From Henricia sp. BOLD:AAB3569 (taxonomy: Eukaryota > Echinodermata > Asteroidea > Spinulosida > Echinasteridae), in contig JBBELK010000372.1 in the NCBI GenBank assembly GCA_037783545.1, forward strand, positions 372,001 through 436,000: DNA of 64,000 nucleotides, given 5' to 3'. Below, in pieces: positions 1-13,100 of the stretch; within the stretch, counting starts at the first letter, position 1; each line of letters opens with the position of its first letter. The position numbers were made by a program, and so were the translations under genes. Under the pieces are notes generated by a model. It saw only the letters and a list, made by a program, of their open reading frames with translations. It was not told the DNA's origin and did not search any database.

Positions 1-456
1 TGTTTCTTTTGGAAAATGTAACCTCCAATTTCTTGAGCACATGATGAATTTAGCATACATTTAGCACAAAAATACAATGGCTAGCATCCGATTTGGCTTG
101 CTAAGGTTTATTAAGAGACTGTTCCGTTTAGCACACTGCTGAAGCAGAAATTGCGTGCTGATGTATTAAAGTGAGCTTTTTACCAGATAAATAAGAGTGG
201 AACCTTATCAGGTTCGTGCAGTAGTACTTTACTCACCTTTCACCTCTGTGGCCCTAGTTCGAATCCCATCTAGGTCAATATGTGGATTGGGTTTTCAGTA
301 CCTGTTTGATTCTGTGGGTTTCCTCCTAGGCCTACATGTGTGTGTAAAAACACGGCTGCGTGTGTATTTGCCTCCAATCGTGGACCTTCATAGCAATAAA
401 CACATTCAAACCGTGGACCCTCAACGAACGTGGACCGTCCACGGTTGTAAAACTGT

Positions 457-622
457 GGTTCTCAAACCTATATTTAGGTTTGAGAACCAATTATAATTAT
501 TATTGGTTCTCAAACCTATATAGGTTTGAGAACCAATTATAATTGGTTCTCAAACCTATATTTATAACCAATTATAATTATAGTTGGTTCTCAAACCTAT
601 ATAGGTTTGAGAATCAATTATA
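457..622. repeat. AT-rich tandem palindrome array
   Basis: Several units alternating GGTTCTCAAACCTA and TAGGTTTGAGAACC, separated by AATTATAATT. Every unit is self-complementary, so the array can form a series of hairpins or cruciforms. Confidence 0.9.
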
Positions 623-836
623 GGAAAAGATTTCTTCAATGACACCTAACTTAATTTTACCTTTATAAATAGGTTTCACAAACCATTACAGGTTAGGTCA
701 CAAACCATTTACGTTTAAATTTCATCTCTCTAGCTTTAGGTAAAATTAAGTTGGGTGTCATTTAAGAAATTCTTCCCTACAGTAAGGTAAAATTGAGTTA
801 GGCGTCATTAAAGGAATTCTTCCCTACAGTGAGGTC
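618..836. repeat. Direct and inverted copies of a ~45-bp motif
   Basis: Two direct copies (about 738-786 and 785-834), each holding GGTAAAATT(A/G)AGTT and TTCTTCCCTACAGT, and one inverted copy at about 621-668. The set resembles arms of a decayed inverted-repeat element. Confidence 0.7.
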
Positions 837-1041
837 CACGATTGCCGGTGAATACAAGTATAAGTGTGTGTGTGTAGGGGTTTTCCCTCCCACATCTAAG
901 ACTGAGCATTTCATCATCTTTTCTGCACAGGTTTCTTCAGGCTTACAAACTACAGTGCCATGGGCACTTTTGAGGAGTCCTTGGTTTCAGTACCAGAAGG
1001 AATTACATGTAACAACAATAATAATGAAAGCAATAACTCAC

Positions 1042-1125
1042 CGATTGTGCCTTCGATTTCTTGAAGCGACAACTGAATGGCCTTACGAAAATCCTCATCA
1101 AAAGAACTTAAAGACTCTCCTTCAT
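1042..1125 (-). CDS. ANKIB1: ANKIB1 candidate exon 19: second ubiquitin-interacting motif
   Basis: Acceptor TTCGGATACAG, donor GTGAGTTA; 84 nt, phase 1 to 1. It encodes [20 protein letters not shown] then QEIEGTI, a close match to the UIM region of vertebrate ANKIB1 (SLDED...AIQLSLQE). It joins exon 17 directly in frame. The acceptor lies 46 bp past a foldback transposon at 1,172-1,312. No following exon is evident in the first 1 kb, so the C terminus is probably outside the window. Confidence 0.75.
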
Positions 1126-4100
1126 CTGTATCCGAAAGAACAGAAAAATAAGTTTTATCTTAAAGAAATGATTAAAGGCACAGGCTCGTCAGCAATGCGC
1201 GCGCGCCAAATTCATTCCACGAAATACGCAGCTCCATGCCTTTGCTATGGAGCTGCGTATTTCGTGGCACGATTTTGGCCTCACCCGTGCATTGACAAAC
1301 CTGTGCCTTTAAACATCAACAATTTCAATTAAAATTTAACCAAACATGGGTTGAGAAAAAAAATTATACAGGCCTCATTTGGATTTGAACCGGAGACCTC
1401 TCACTCAAGGGTAGATGCTCTACCAGCTGAGCTCTGAGGCACAGTAGTCCCGGTTACGAGCGTATATTGGAAATCTGTACACAGGGTTTTTAGAAAGGCA
1501 TGTTGTCGCACTATTTGTAACCCTTTTTGGGCCTAAGTTATCTCTTCAGAACAACTAAAACTTAATCTTTTATTTTGAGACCAGACACAGGTATTTTCTG
1601 GAAAATATGGTCTGTGATGCCAAAATACCCCATTTACCGTGGAAAGATTCATACATGTATGCCCCCAAAATACTGAATTTTTGATAGCATCTACTCAACA
1701 TGTTCACGCACACATAGAATATATAATTTACAAATTTCTGAATTATTGGGCAATGGAAAGAGAGTTGTTGCTTTAATATCAAAAGAAAAATAACCCTTTT
1801 TGATGAAAAGAAATTGCATCTGCGTGGGCATCTGTATTTGCATTAACACGAGAAACTTCCAAGGATACGAGAAAGCAATTAATGGGCAAACACGTTGATA
1901 AATACATAGACACACTTGTTCAGCTGTTTGTGCGTCCGCAGACAAACACGAACGTGGGACTTTTATGAACGTAAAATTGGTAAGACTCATATTTAAATTT
2001 AAGACTCAAATGTCAAATTTAAATATGTCAAGTATGAAAATTTGCAAAATATGCAAATGTAATATGTCAAATATGAAAATTAAATATGCAAATTAAAATA
2101 TGCAAATGTTATGCAAATTAAAATATGCAAATTTAATATGTCAAATATTCTTTGATATTTTTGGGTGAAACCGATCTGTAATGGAGACTCCTGGAACTGG
2201 GAAAAACTTGCCACTTTTTATAAACGGGCGGCGCTTTAAAAAAGTAGTATGACTAAAGATAGGTTGCCAGTTTAAAGGTAGTCTACTTGTTTGGTAATTA
2301 CCCTCCAAAAACAATTCTGAATTATTATCTAAAAGCTTACTTGTTATTATCAAGATGGTAATGGTAGTAATCATCCTGTGAAATTATTTCGTCTGAAGTG
2401 CACCTAAAATGACAAAACTATTTGAATCTCCAAAAATCGCCTGTAGGCGATCTTTGGAGCCATTCATTCATGTACAAAACCGTGATTGGATTTTTAAAAA
2501 GGTTTTCTGAAGTATTCAATTACCAGTGGAAATCACGCCGTTTTTAACAGTTTACCAAACAAGTATACTATCTTTAAGCAGGTGGCCCTAATTAATCCAG
2601 TGGTCACTATAAATAAGCTGGACTAATATGCAAATATTGACCCCGTTCGAACACGTGCAAATACGCCATTTTGGGAGTCAAATAATGCTGAGTCATTGTG
2701 TAAGCGATGTGCATGCGTGCGCGCTGTGTGTCTCTCTAGTGGGCGTAACGCGGTTTAATTCCCCAATGGGAGCCTTAGCATTGCGCGTTACGCGCGCTAT
2801 GGACACACACAACGCGCACGCACATTGCTTCCACAACGACGCGGCATTATTTGACTCCCAAAATGACGTCATTGGTACGAGGTCAATACATAGATCTTTC
2901 CACGGTAATGGGGTACATTTGAAAAATAAGTCAATAGTTCTGTTCAGAAATTTGTTTATGCTGTTCTAAGGAGATAACTTTTGCCCCAAATGGTCCCAAA
3001 AGGTAATTTCTGAAAAACCCATGTACAAATTTTCCAATAACGTATGTAACATGGACAGACCAAACTGAACTTGTCTATCGATCAGGCCTGGATGAGGAGC
3101 TTTATTTCTTCTTCTTTCCAACACCTTTGTCCACTTCTTTTTGTTTTTTGCAAAAATGTGTACATACGTATATTATGTATGCCAGCGCAGCGAGTGCTTA
3201 CCCCGAGATTGCCTGTGAACACTTAGCCCTGCTTGGTTTCCCACTATAATGCTAACCCCGGGGTTTGGCCGTTATAACCCCGAGATTGCCATCCTTAACC
3301 CTGGTCGCTGGCAGGGTTAACGAACCCCGGGATAACAGCCAAATTTGTTGTTTTAACCCGGAGCGGAAAAAGAGTAGTGGAAACGCTCGCACTTCTCCGG
3401 GGTATCTCGGGGTTAAAGCTTGCCGTTACCCCTAAGTTAACCTGGAGATCTCGTATTGGGAAAGGGGTAAAAGTATGTCTTTGTTATGTACGTAATATGG
3501 GAAATTTTGACAGACTTTTAAAAAGGTTATGTTGTCACACTATTTGTGATTCCGATTATCCCCAGTACTGTGGACACACAGGTTGTATTCAATGCCACAC
3601 AGAACCAAATTGTTTCCACTCTGATATTATTATACTGACTTGCATTATTTCCAGAAACTGGCAATATTGATAAAGATTGCTCAAATTACAATGTGCTGAT
3701 GCACATAGCTCCTACTTTAAATTGCCTTCAAAACGCAGAGTTACAGACCAAAATCATGCTTGACATTAGGATTTGATATTACACTTTCCAGCCAAATTGG
3801 CACTGTCAAATTGCCTTTTCAGTTGAAGAAAGGTTTAATTTGAACGTGAAAGGTTGGACTTTCCCCCTCAATTCTAGACAGTTTTATATTTGCACACCAA
3901 GGACACAATCAACAGTACTAGAAATATAACATGAAGCTTTTAGGGATACATGTACTGCGCATTTCTGATACTGTACAATAGAGAGCCCCAATCTGTACAT
4001 GTACATGTACATGTACACCAAACTAGGTGCACTGAAAGACATGCAAACTTGGGCGTATTGTATTCTGCACAATGCTTTTGCTACTAAAATGTATTTGTAA

Positions 4101-7100
4101 ATTCAAATGTGCATTTTCGTTTAGTAATTTTGATACTGATCAGTACTGATTGAATTCATAAAAGGGAAAATCTATTATTATATAAAATGAAGGTTTTGCG
4201 GATACCGTGGATTTCTGATACTGTGCAGCAGAGCCCCAATCCGATGTGCGTCCACACTGGGCGCAGCAAGGCACACGCGCGTCTTACATCGAGTGAATGC
4301 ACTGTGCGTGTGCGCGCAACACGCGCGTGAGTACAGTAACAAACAATACTGTACAACAGTAACAAAAGAAATAAAGTCTTCAACACCAAAAAAAAAAAAT
4401 CTTGCAGAAATCTTTCAAAACAAAGCTTCATTTTATATAACAATAATAATATTGGATGTCTTTATGGGTGATATGAGAATATACCGCACTCGTCATGAAA
4501 ATACCGTATTTTCATGACTCGTGCGGTATATTCTCATATCACCCATAAAGACATCCAATATTATATAATTCCCTCGAGGGCAAGTGCGTCCACACAGCGC
4601 AAACACCCGAGTTCGTTTGAAGGTTCGTCGAGGGATTCACGAATCCTCCAAGTTTTTTTAGGGGGAAAATCGTCGGGGGGAAACTTGGAGGTATACTCGA
4701 GGGATAACCCCCGAATGCGTCCACACGGACACAAACATCCAAGTTTCCCTCGAAGGTTTGAAACCTCCAAGTTTCCCTCGAGGGAACGGCCTCCATGTGG
4801 ACATGGCTACTACTTATCAACATTTTTTTGTCACTACCATGAACTGTCAACATTTTACAGTGCATACATGTCCTACACGGCCCTCGACACCCCTCCCCCT
4901 TCCTACGCTTTGTAGAACCGTGAAAATGTTGACAATTTTGGACGGCCCCAAACTTAATTTCACAACTGTATTTTAATTTTTACATATATTGCGGACTCTA
5001 GATTTTCTAGTCTTTTGACTACGCTTGAATCAAGTCTAATAAGGGAGAGTTGAGTCGAAGAGTCATGTGCAGTGACTTTAAGTCATTTACCTGCAGGGAC
5101 TCGAGCTGAGTGGAGCTGCAAAAAATTGTGACTCAAGTTGGACTCAAGTTGGACTCGAGATGGACTCGAGATGGACTCGAGTTGGGACATTTTATTGATT
5201 CATTAAAACTACAGGGTGTCCCCAAAAAAAAGTCAACTTCAGAATTTAGGTTGCCCTGGATCCTGATAGGGAATCTTCTTACATGGAAAAGTCGTCTTTA
5301 TTTTCATCAAAATCAGGCTGAAATTGAGTAAGACTGCCTCTTGACTTATCCTAAACTGGGCAGCCAGTTCATGAATTGGTGTGTGATTTTGCAAAAACAA
5401 TGAACTAACTTGATTGATTAGCTTGATTATCTTGGTTCAGCTTGATTATCTTGGTTTATCTCATGCAAAAAGATCCAGGGAAACTTCGATTCCGAGGTTG
5501 CTTGGTTTGGCGTTGCCTGGTTTGGCCTAGACTGGTTTGGCCTAGACATTTTGGAGACACCATGTACATATCGTCGCATAGCTGACGAAGTGATGAATGT
5601 GCATGCAGTGGCTTTAAAGCCGCATATTCCTCACTTCGTCAGCTATGCGACAATATCTTTGGTCAATAAATGGCAAGGTCATGTACAGGACTCACCTGTT
5701 TGGGTTGGCTGTGTTTGTGAGCTGCTCAACTTGAATGGTTTTACACTCGACACTGGTGCAGAGGAACTTCTAAGAAAACAAAAATCCATGAAAATTAACA
5801 CAACTTTCACTTTCAAATATAAACTCCTCAGAAAAAGTTCGGAAAGTCAAGTTTGACTGACGATTTCTCTCTTGTTACTAAATCATTTCCCTTAAATTTG
5901 GTATCATTGGAAAGCCCTGTTATTCCTTTTTACAGTGATGTGTCATTTGTTATGATTAATCAATTGGGGTATGTGCAGTATAGCCGAATGCAGTGCATTC
6001 CCCTTTTGCTTGGAGGATGGGAATGTGTCAATGCACTTTTTGACAATAGCAATGCATTTTGTGACATTTCACTTTACACCCGCCCCCGTATTCAGCTGTG
6101 CTGCACATCCCCCAATTGCTTAATCATAACAAATGACACATCATCGTAAAGAGGAATAACAGGGCTTTCCAATGATATAAAATTCAAGGAAAATTATTTT
6201 GCAACAAGAGAGAAATCGTCAGTCAAACTTGACTTTCCGAACTTTTTTTGAGGAGTTTATTTCTTTTTAATACTGAGTTGGTAGGTTATCAAACAGACAT
6301 CAACACTTTCTGACAAGTTTGTTTGTTCACTCAAGCACAGATGTACATTGTGGAGCTGTAAACTGTTGTCGAGTCCATTACAAGTCCATCACAAATCCGG
6401 TGATGATAACATTACGAGTCCATTTATTATATTTTCCATCGACTTGTGTGTAATTTAAATTTTCAAGCTACAGACTCCATAGAATGAAATCTTAAAAAGT
6501 CAAGAGATTCCCCTCAAGTTATAAAAATGCTAAATACAAAACTGAAAAGCTGAAAGCAAGCAGCAGTTAATTAATATCCTCGCTCAATTAATATTCCTAG
6601 CAAATGCCGGTAATTAAGTAAAGCTAATTTGGGCATGACACTTTACGGGTCTGAAATCAAGCACGCTAAAACCACCGCCCCTTCCCCACCTCACCTCCGC
6701 CCCGCCCCCCAACCCCGACCTGTATATATAGCTAAATTCCCTTTCAAATAAACACTTTCCACGATCACTTTCACAAACCACTAAAAGTAAACCGCTACAT
6801 CTTTTTAATTGTCATGGGAGTGCAATCACTCTCCTATGTCTGAGTGTCAGACACTTAGCTAAATTGCAATCTCGCACCAAGACGCTACATTTAATCATTT
6901 GACCTCATTTATCACACACAGCAAAGCGGAAAGGGAAACAGAAGCTCATGCCCCGTAGCTCCACAGTGGTTTCCGAACAAACAAACAAACACCGCAAAAA
7001 CAGATGCTATTTATATTCTGCGCTTGGGGTGACATCGGCGCAATCAACTTTGTACAAATGCGGCTCTGTGAAGATGCGATTCTGTGGAACTCCGGTGTAA

Positions 7101-10100
7101 GGAATTTAATTTAGACATTTTTTCTCAAATGGGAGTTTTGGGGGCACAGAAATGAAAACGAGACAAAGGCCTACTGATGCACGGAAAACAAATTTTATGA
7201 TTACTGCTTGTGGGACCCGTTACTGAAACTCAGTTTTTTCTAAATTACTTTACTTTGTGCACCAAAATAAAGAAAATCGATTCCTCTGAAAAACGTAGTT
7301 GCAATTTCCGATTCCCAACTTGTCCAGATTTCTCAGGAAAATAGATTTCGTTCGGACCTAAAAATACCTCCCCAAAAAAATATCCATGGGAAGACGACAG
7401 GAAATTTGTCATCTCCAATTTTGATGTGGAAGCAAAAAGGTTAGTGATCACTGCACTGCTCTTAAATATGTAACTGGATAAATTAGTTTACGAAACATGT
7501 GTTTTTTTAACGATATTCTTGGGAAAGAGAGCAAAAAATTTCAAAATGGAAATGAGAAAATATGACAAATTTATGATATGGTATCAAAATCTCAACATCC
7601 ACAGGAATAATAGGGCTCTCAATTTTTTCAGAATTTAGAAATTACATACAATCACAGGGACATGCATTTGAAAAGGCCGTATAAAAGACAGCTAACTAAT
7701 AACAGAGAAAACTAACCAACACGTAATTACTACAGAAAAAAAGTGCTATTAACTTACCATCAACAGTTAAAATTTTTAAAAACCAGAACTGATGTCTTAT
7801 GTTGATGAATTCATCTCGAAAGATTCAAATAAATCTGACATTTAAATAGGTGATTACAGACCCTGATCATATTCTACATGTACTAAAACATGTTTACAAA
7901 GCATGTTGCCATGTACACATGTTTAATACAGGGCTCACATTTTGCAGTCTTCATATGGAATTTAGCATAAAAAATGCCCCCTTTAGTGTGGAAAGACCCA
8001 TTTTCGTACTTGTTTAATACAGTTTCCAATTGTCACAGTTTGACTCGTTTGCTAACCGAATTATCCTGAATCCGCAAGGGCATGTTTCACTATTTCAATC
8101 CCAGACAAAAGTGATCCTTACAAGAAAACCTGCCACAGAACCCGAGGCAAATGGACGCAGAAAAGATCAATTTATCCAATTCATCACGGAAAGTGACCAA
8201 ACGGGGAAACCGTTTTGTTTCCATGACAACGATCACGGCATCGGAACCAAAATGCATGGATGGGGAAAGTTTAGATTTCTACACCGGTAATTGGTAAAGA
8301 CAATTTGAGACAGTATGTTGACTGGCCATAAATAAATGTTACTACACGTACGTTATATTGATTTGTGCGGAAACAGACTGAAGTGTTGCTTTCAAGCTGA
8401 GACGTTTTTGATGTCCCATTCCAATCCGATGAGTACATGACTCGACTAGCAACTAAGATGTACGTGTGCTTTCATAGCATTGACAATTTGCCCTATGTAT
8501 CATTTGCAAGATAAAACTTTTTACAGATTCGTGTAATAAGGAAGAATGTTGGTAAACTAACCTGAAGAAATTTTAGATGCATCAATGCTTCAGAAAACCT
8601 TGAAAATCTATGTATGGATTTTTTGTACAAGTGAGTGGTAAAAAAGTCCTACGCACGGGACTTTTTTAGAAAACCACCTTCGGTCGTCAATTTCCAGCAT
8701 GAAATACCATTTTGGACGGAAAAAAATTCATGTGGTGTTTGTTACCACTGCTATCAACACTTGGAGTTAAGTTTTCTTGTCAACTTATGAAAAACAAAAT
8801 TGGGTCATTGCAAATGATACAATAGGCCTATAAGTGCACTACTTCCTGGAGTAAATATTCGCCCATCTAAGAATTATTAGAGAAACGGCTACAATAATTA
8901 CAATGTATATTTTCTACAAGTGCTCTCCAAATATTGCTGTTTTTTTGTGTGACTGTTAAAGAAGCGTGTTCAGATCACATTTTTTAGCTGCCCATTTGTT
9001 TTCATCGGTGTTGAGATTTTGATACCATATAATTTGTCATATTTTTCTTATTACCATTCTGAAATTGTGCATTCTCAATCCGTATATTTTGAAGGATAAT
9101 GTAAAAAAAACACCAATGTTTTTTTGTAAACTAATTTATAAATCCGGTTCCATAAAGCAGTGCAATAATTACACCAACCTTTTTGTTCTCGCATCCAAAT
9201 TGGATATTGCAAATTTCCTGTTTTCTTCCCATGGATAGTATTTTGAGGAGGTCTTTTATATGATTGTTAGGTCAGAACGAAATATATTTTCCGAAGAAAT
9301 CTGGACAAGATCCTATAAGTTGGGAATCGGAAATTGCGACTCCGTCTTTCAGAGAAATTGATTCTCATTATCTTGGTGATTTCATAGTGGCACTTTAGAG
9401 GCTTAGATCCTGTTAAAATGAGTGTGAACAGATCAAGACCATGTCATTGATAGACCTCTTTAGGACCTGATCCAGATTAAGTGTGAACACAGCAATTATT
9501 ATCATGATAATGTATTTCAGAAAGTCGGTTAATTTTCATCAGTTAAAGATAGTATACATGATTGGTAAACTGGTACAATAGTTTTATCCCCCTGTGTGAT
9601 TGAAGATATGCATGACTAAAACCAACCTGAGCGAAAACCAGCTCCGTACTTCGTCTAACTTTTGAGAAAACAGTCAAAAAAGGGTTTGCAGTCATTTCGC
9701 CCCAAAACCATTTTGCCATGAACCTCGGCCTGTGCACAAAGTGGTTTGGGGGAGAAGTAGCAATTGGGCGATGTAGTATTTGGAGGTGAAATGGCACTCG
9801 GGCGAAGTGGTTTGGGTGCGAAATGGCACTTGGGCGAAATGGTTTTGGGGCGAATTAAATTTTCGTCTCATGAGACGAAATATAATTATTTTACTCATTT
9901 CTCAAAGACTGTAGCACTTCAGACAAAAAAAATTCAGGGGAAGTTTTGTGTAAGTTAGGCGTAAATCTGTGAACATTTCCGATTTTCGAGATTACCAATC
10001 ATGTATACTGTCTTTAAACACAGACTGCAAAGAGACTTTGAACCAAAACCATAGACGAAGGTAAATATATGCTTTTCCGCACTGTTTTGATTGCAAGAGC

Positions 10101-13100
10101 GTGTACCCGGCCGTTTAATGAACCGGACACTGGAAATGATTGACACTTTCCAGTACAGGAATATTAAAGAGTTAATTTCAGGTGCAAATTAATTGCTGAA
10201 GACATGGGAAATTGACAATCAGACGACGGGCCATGTTAATTTCAGTTTTTGAACTCTGTTCAACTCTGATAACAACTGGTACTGCTTTCCAGTAGTGCTT
10301 TCCTTAGCTTGAGGCATGTCAAGTCTATGGAATATATGAAGAGTTCAGGCGCAAAAGCCGCCACCTGGGGACTATTACGTTTCTATGTTCAAGTTTGCTG
10401 ATTTCACCTTTATTATAATGAAATTTACTGTTATTCATCACTGAATGAAATATCACTTTTTCAAGAATCTAACTTTTTTTTCCAATTAATTAATAATTAT
10501 CAAATTTGACTGCCTCTTGATGCAAAACCCTCTCCGGGGAAAGAGCAATCGCGTGGTGGCTCGGAGGCGAGAATTAAGTGGGAAACGAGGCTTATTTTCA
10601 CCCCCGCATCGCCCCGGGGGCCACCCCCGAGATTTGGACTAGTGGAAAAGGGCCTTCAGAAATTCTTTAAAAAAAAAAAATGTTTGTCTTGGCCTTTGAA
10701 ACATTTGTCATGCTGTCATTATCTGACCTATAATTAATCTGAGGAGACTCCTTAACAGCAAGGCCAAAAGACTCATGCTTTTCCGTGTCCTTAATGGTGG
10801 GAGGATAATTACAAGTACATACATGTACGTGAGTGACGTTTATTATTGAATTTAAAAAAAAACCTTCAAGATAATTCTTTCAGGCTTTCTAATTTTCTAT
10901 CAGGAATGGCCCTCAAAATGCTTTTGGGAACATCCCTCTGGGGGGAAAAAATTAATTGATAAATCGTACGAGTTGTGCACTGATGACAGCTCTGTGCAGA
11001 ATCAGCTCGAGATGTGTTTAATGTAAAAACATTAACATTTCCATGCTGTATGACTTTTGGCAATTTGGGACAGGTTAATGGTATTGGCAGCAAACACGGC
11101 ATGATTTTTTTTCCCGTGCAAAATAGTGCCTCTGTGGGAGAAATTCCCAACTGAAGGCAAAAAGGACGTGTGAAATAGGGTTTTTATTAAATATAAAAAT
11201 AGTAGAGGGTGTGTTTTACACATTTCGGTCAATTTCAGAATTTACTTGATTGTTCCGTTCCGTTCCGTTCAATTTTTATGCTAATGAAATTTCCATATTC
11301 ATGAGCAAATCCGTGATGTCATCTCAGGACAACAGAGGAAATCTCCATTGACTTGTGTACAACATTTTTTGTCATTTTCAGTGACTTCTTGGTGTTATGA
11401 TCTGTAACAGTTTACTGAGTTTGTTTAGTATGTCATTTGCAACAATCCCAACAAGTTTGTTTGGGTCAGAAATAGATCAGTGGCTACTGTTACTGTTTGA
11501 AATGTAATGTTCTTTCTTAGTTTTTCAACTGTGGGTTCCCTCCACGACTAGCAATAAACAGCGCCTTCGTCTGTCAAGAACATTTTGGAGTAGCGAAAAG
11601 GTTCAGTTTGCCTCTTTGTCTGCAACACTTTGATCTTCTGATTTGTGTATAAAAACAAATGGTTGATAATCTTCACTTCACTAAACTTTTCAATAAAAAA
11701 TTGTTTGCTACCATTCATTCAACACAAAAACCATGCATAGGTTTTTCAGGTTTTCTAAAGTATGACTGCCTTTATGTGGCTGAAATTTCTACAAGGCAGT
11801 TTATCAACATTATCCTTTGCTCTTCAATTTCGTAACAAAGGTTTCATCTGCAAATAATATAATAAGCATTTAATATTCTCATGCCAAACAAAATAAATGG
11901 TGTGTTTACGGTAACCCGACCTACCTGGAATTTTTGAGGCCAAATTGCCGACCTCAAACTTTTTATTGCCAATTTTCAAGTTGATAATTTTAAATGAGCA
12001 CTATTTGCAATAATTTCCAACGAACATAACATTCTCTGCACTTGTACATGAACATGGTTAATAGTGTTAATAGTGAGTTTCAAACATTGCAAAACGACAC
12101 GCAAATGCATGAAATGAAATGAAAAAAAAATTACAAAATAAAATTATTTTCCTACCTACCTGGATTTTTTTTAGGCCGTTACCGTAAACGCACCATTTAC
12201 TTTGTTTGGCCTCATGAAGAAAAAAGCAGAGTGAATTTTTCTCTTCACAAACACTTTTAGCTGTGTTTTAATAATCTGGGCTTCAAAAATTAATTTACTT
12301 AATTCTCTAATCAGTCATTTGGTTTCAAATCTAATCTGAATTGTCTGTGCAATAAATAAATGTTGGAAATAATTGAGAAGTTGAACACGATTTCAGACCT
12401 TGTGTGCAAAACATATGGGACAGGCTGACAAAATTATAATTTTCCTCACAAAATCTTAAATTTTTCCCACTCGTAAATTAAGGCATTTCTATCAAATCTG
12501 CACATTCCAATGCTAGCTGAGTCATTTTAAAGAAAAAAATTCTGATCAACTTCTCAACTCTTACCTAAATGTCTGCGCAATAAAGTCAAACACTGGTGGG
12601 GCAGTGTATTGTCACATTATTCATCTACATCTGGTTAATGTTTGGGAATACAGGTATTAAACTCAATTTGCCCAATCACGAAAAAAAAGGGGGAAAACAG
12701 GTTTTTGAAATGTTAAAATTTTGAACACCCTGCTTTCAGGAACGATTATTCCAACACTATGGGGCACTTCCTGTGGTGACAATTCAGAGTCTGTTCTATC
12801 AGCCTTATTATTAGCTCTAGTATAGACTTACATCACGGACCTGGGGGTGTTATATTACAAGAGGATTTTTGATTAAAACTCAGCATTTTCAAACACACCT
12901 GATAAAACAATCAACTGCAGATGAGTAATTTGCCAAGCGTGTTTCATTTTCCCTGTAAAAGTATGGTTTACAGGTTTAAAGATAGTATACATGATTGGTA
13001 AACTGTTACTGTGTGATTGAAGATATGCATGATTAAAACCAACCTGAGCAAAAACCAGCTCCGTACTTCGTCTAACTTATGAGAAAACTGTCAAAAAAAG

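Noticed and set aside
829-1332. 167-aa open frame on the plus strand
   Set aside because: It is the opposite strand of ANKIB1 exon 19 followed by a foldback element; no domain is recognisable.
1371-1442. tRNA gene on the minus strand
   Set aside because: Anticodon stem mismatches and a missing base between acceptor and D stem make a functional tRNA unlikely; it is more like a SINE head.
9543-9958. Open frames rich in KWFWGE and HFAQ motifs
   Set aside because: They translate GGGCGAAATGG modules of foldback family 2, which repeat in both orientations and have no coding history that I can see.
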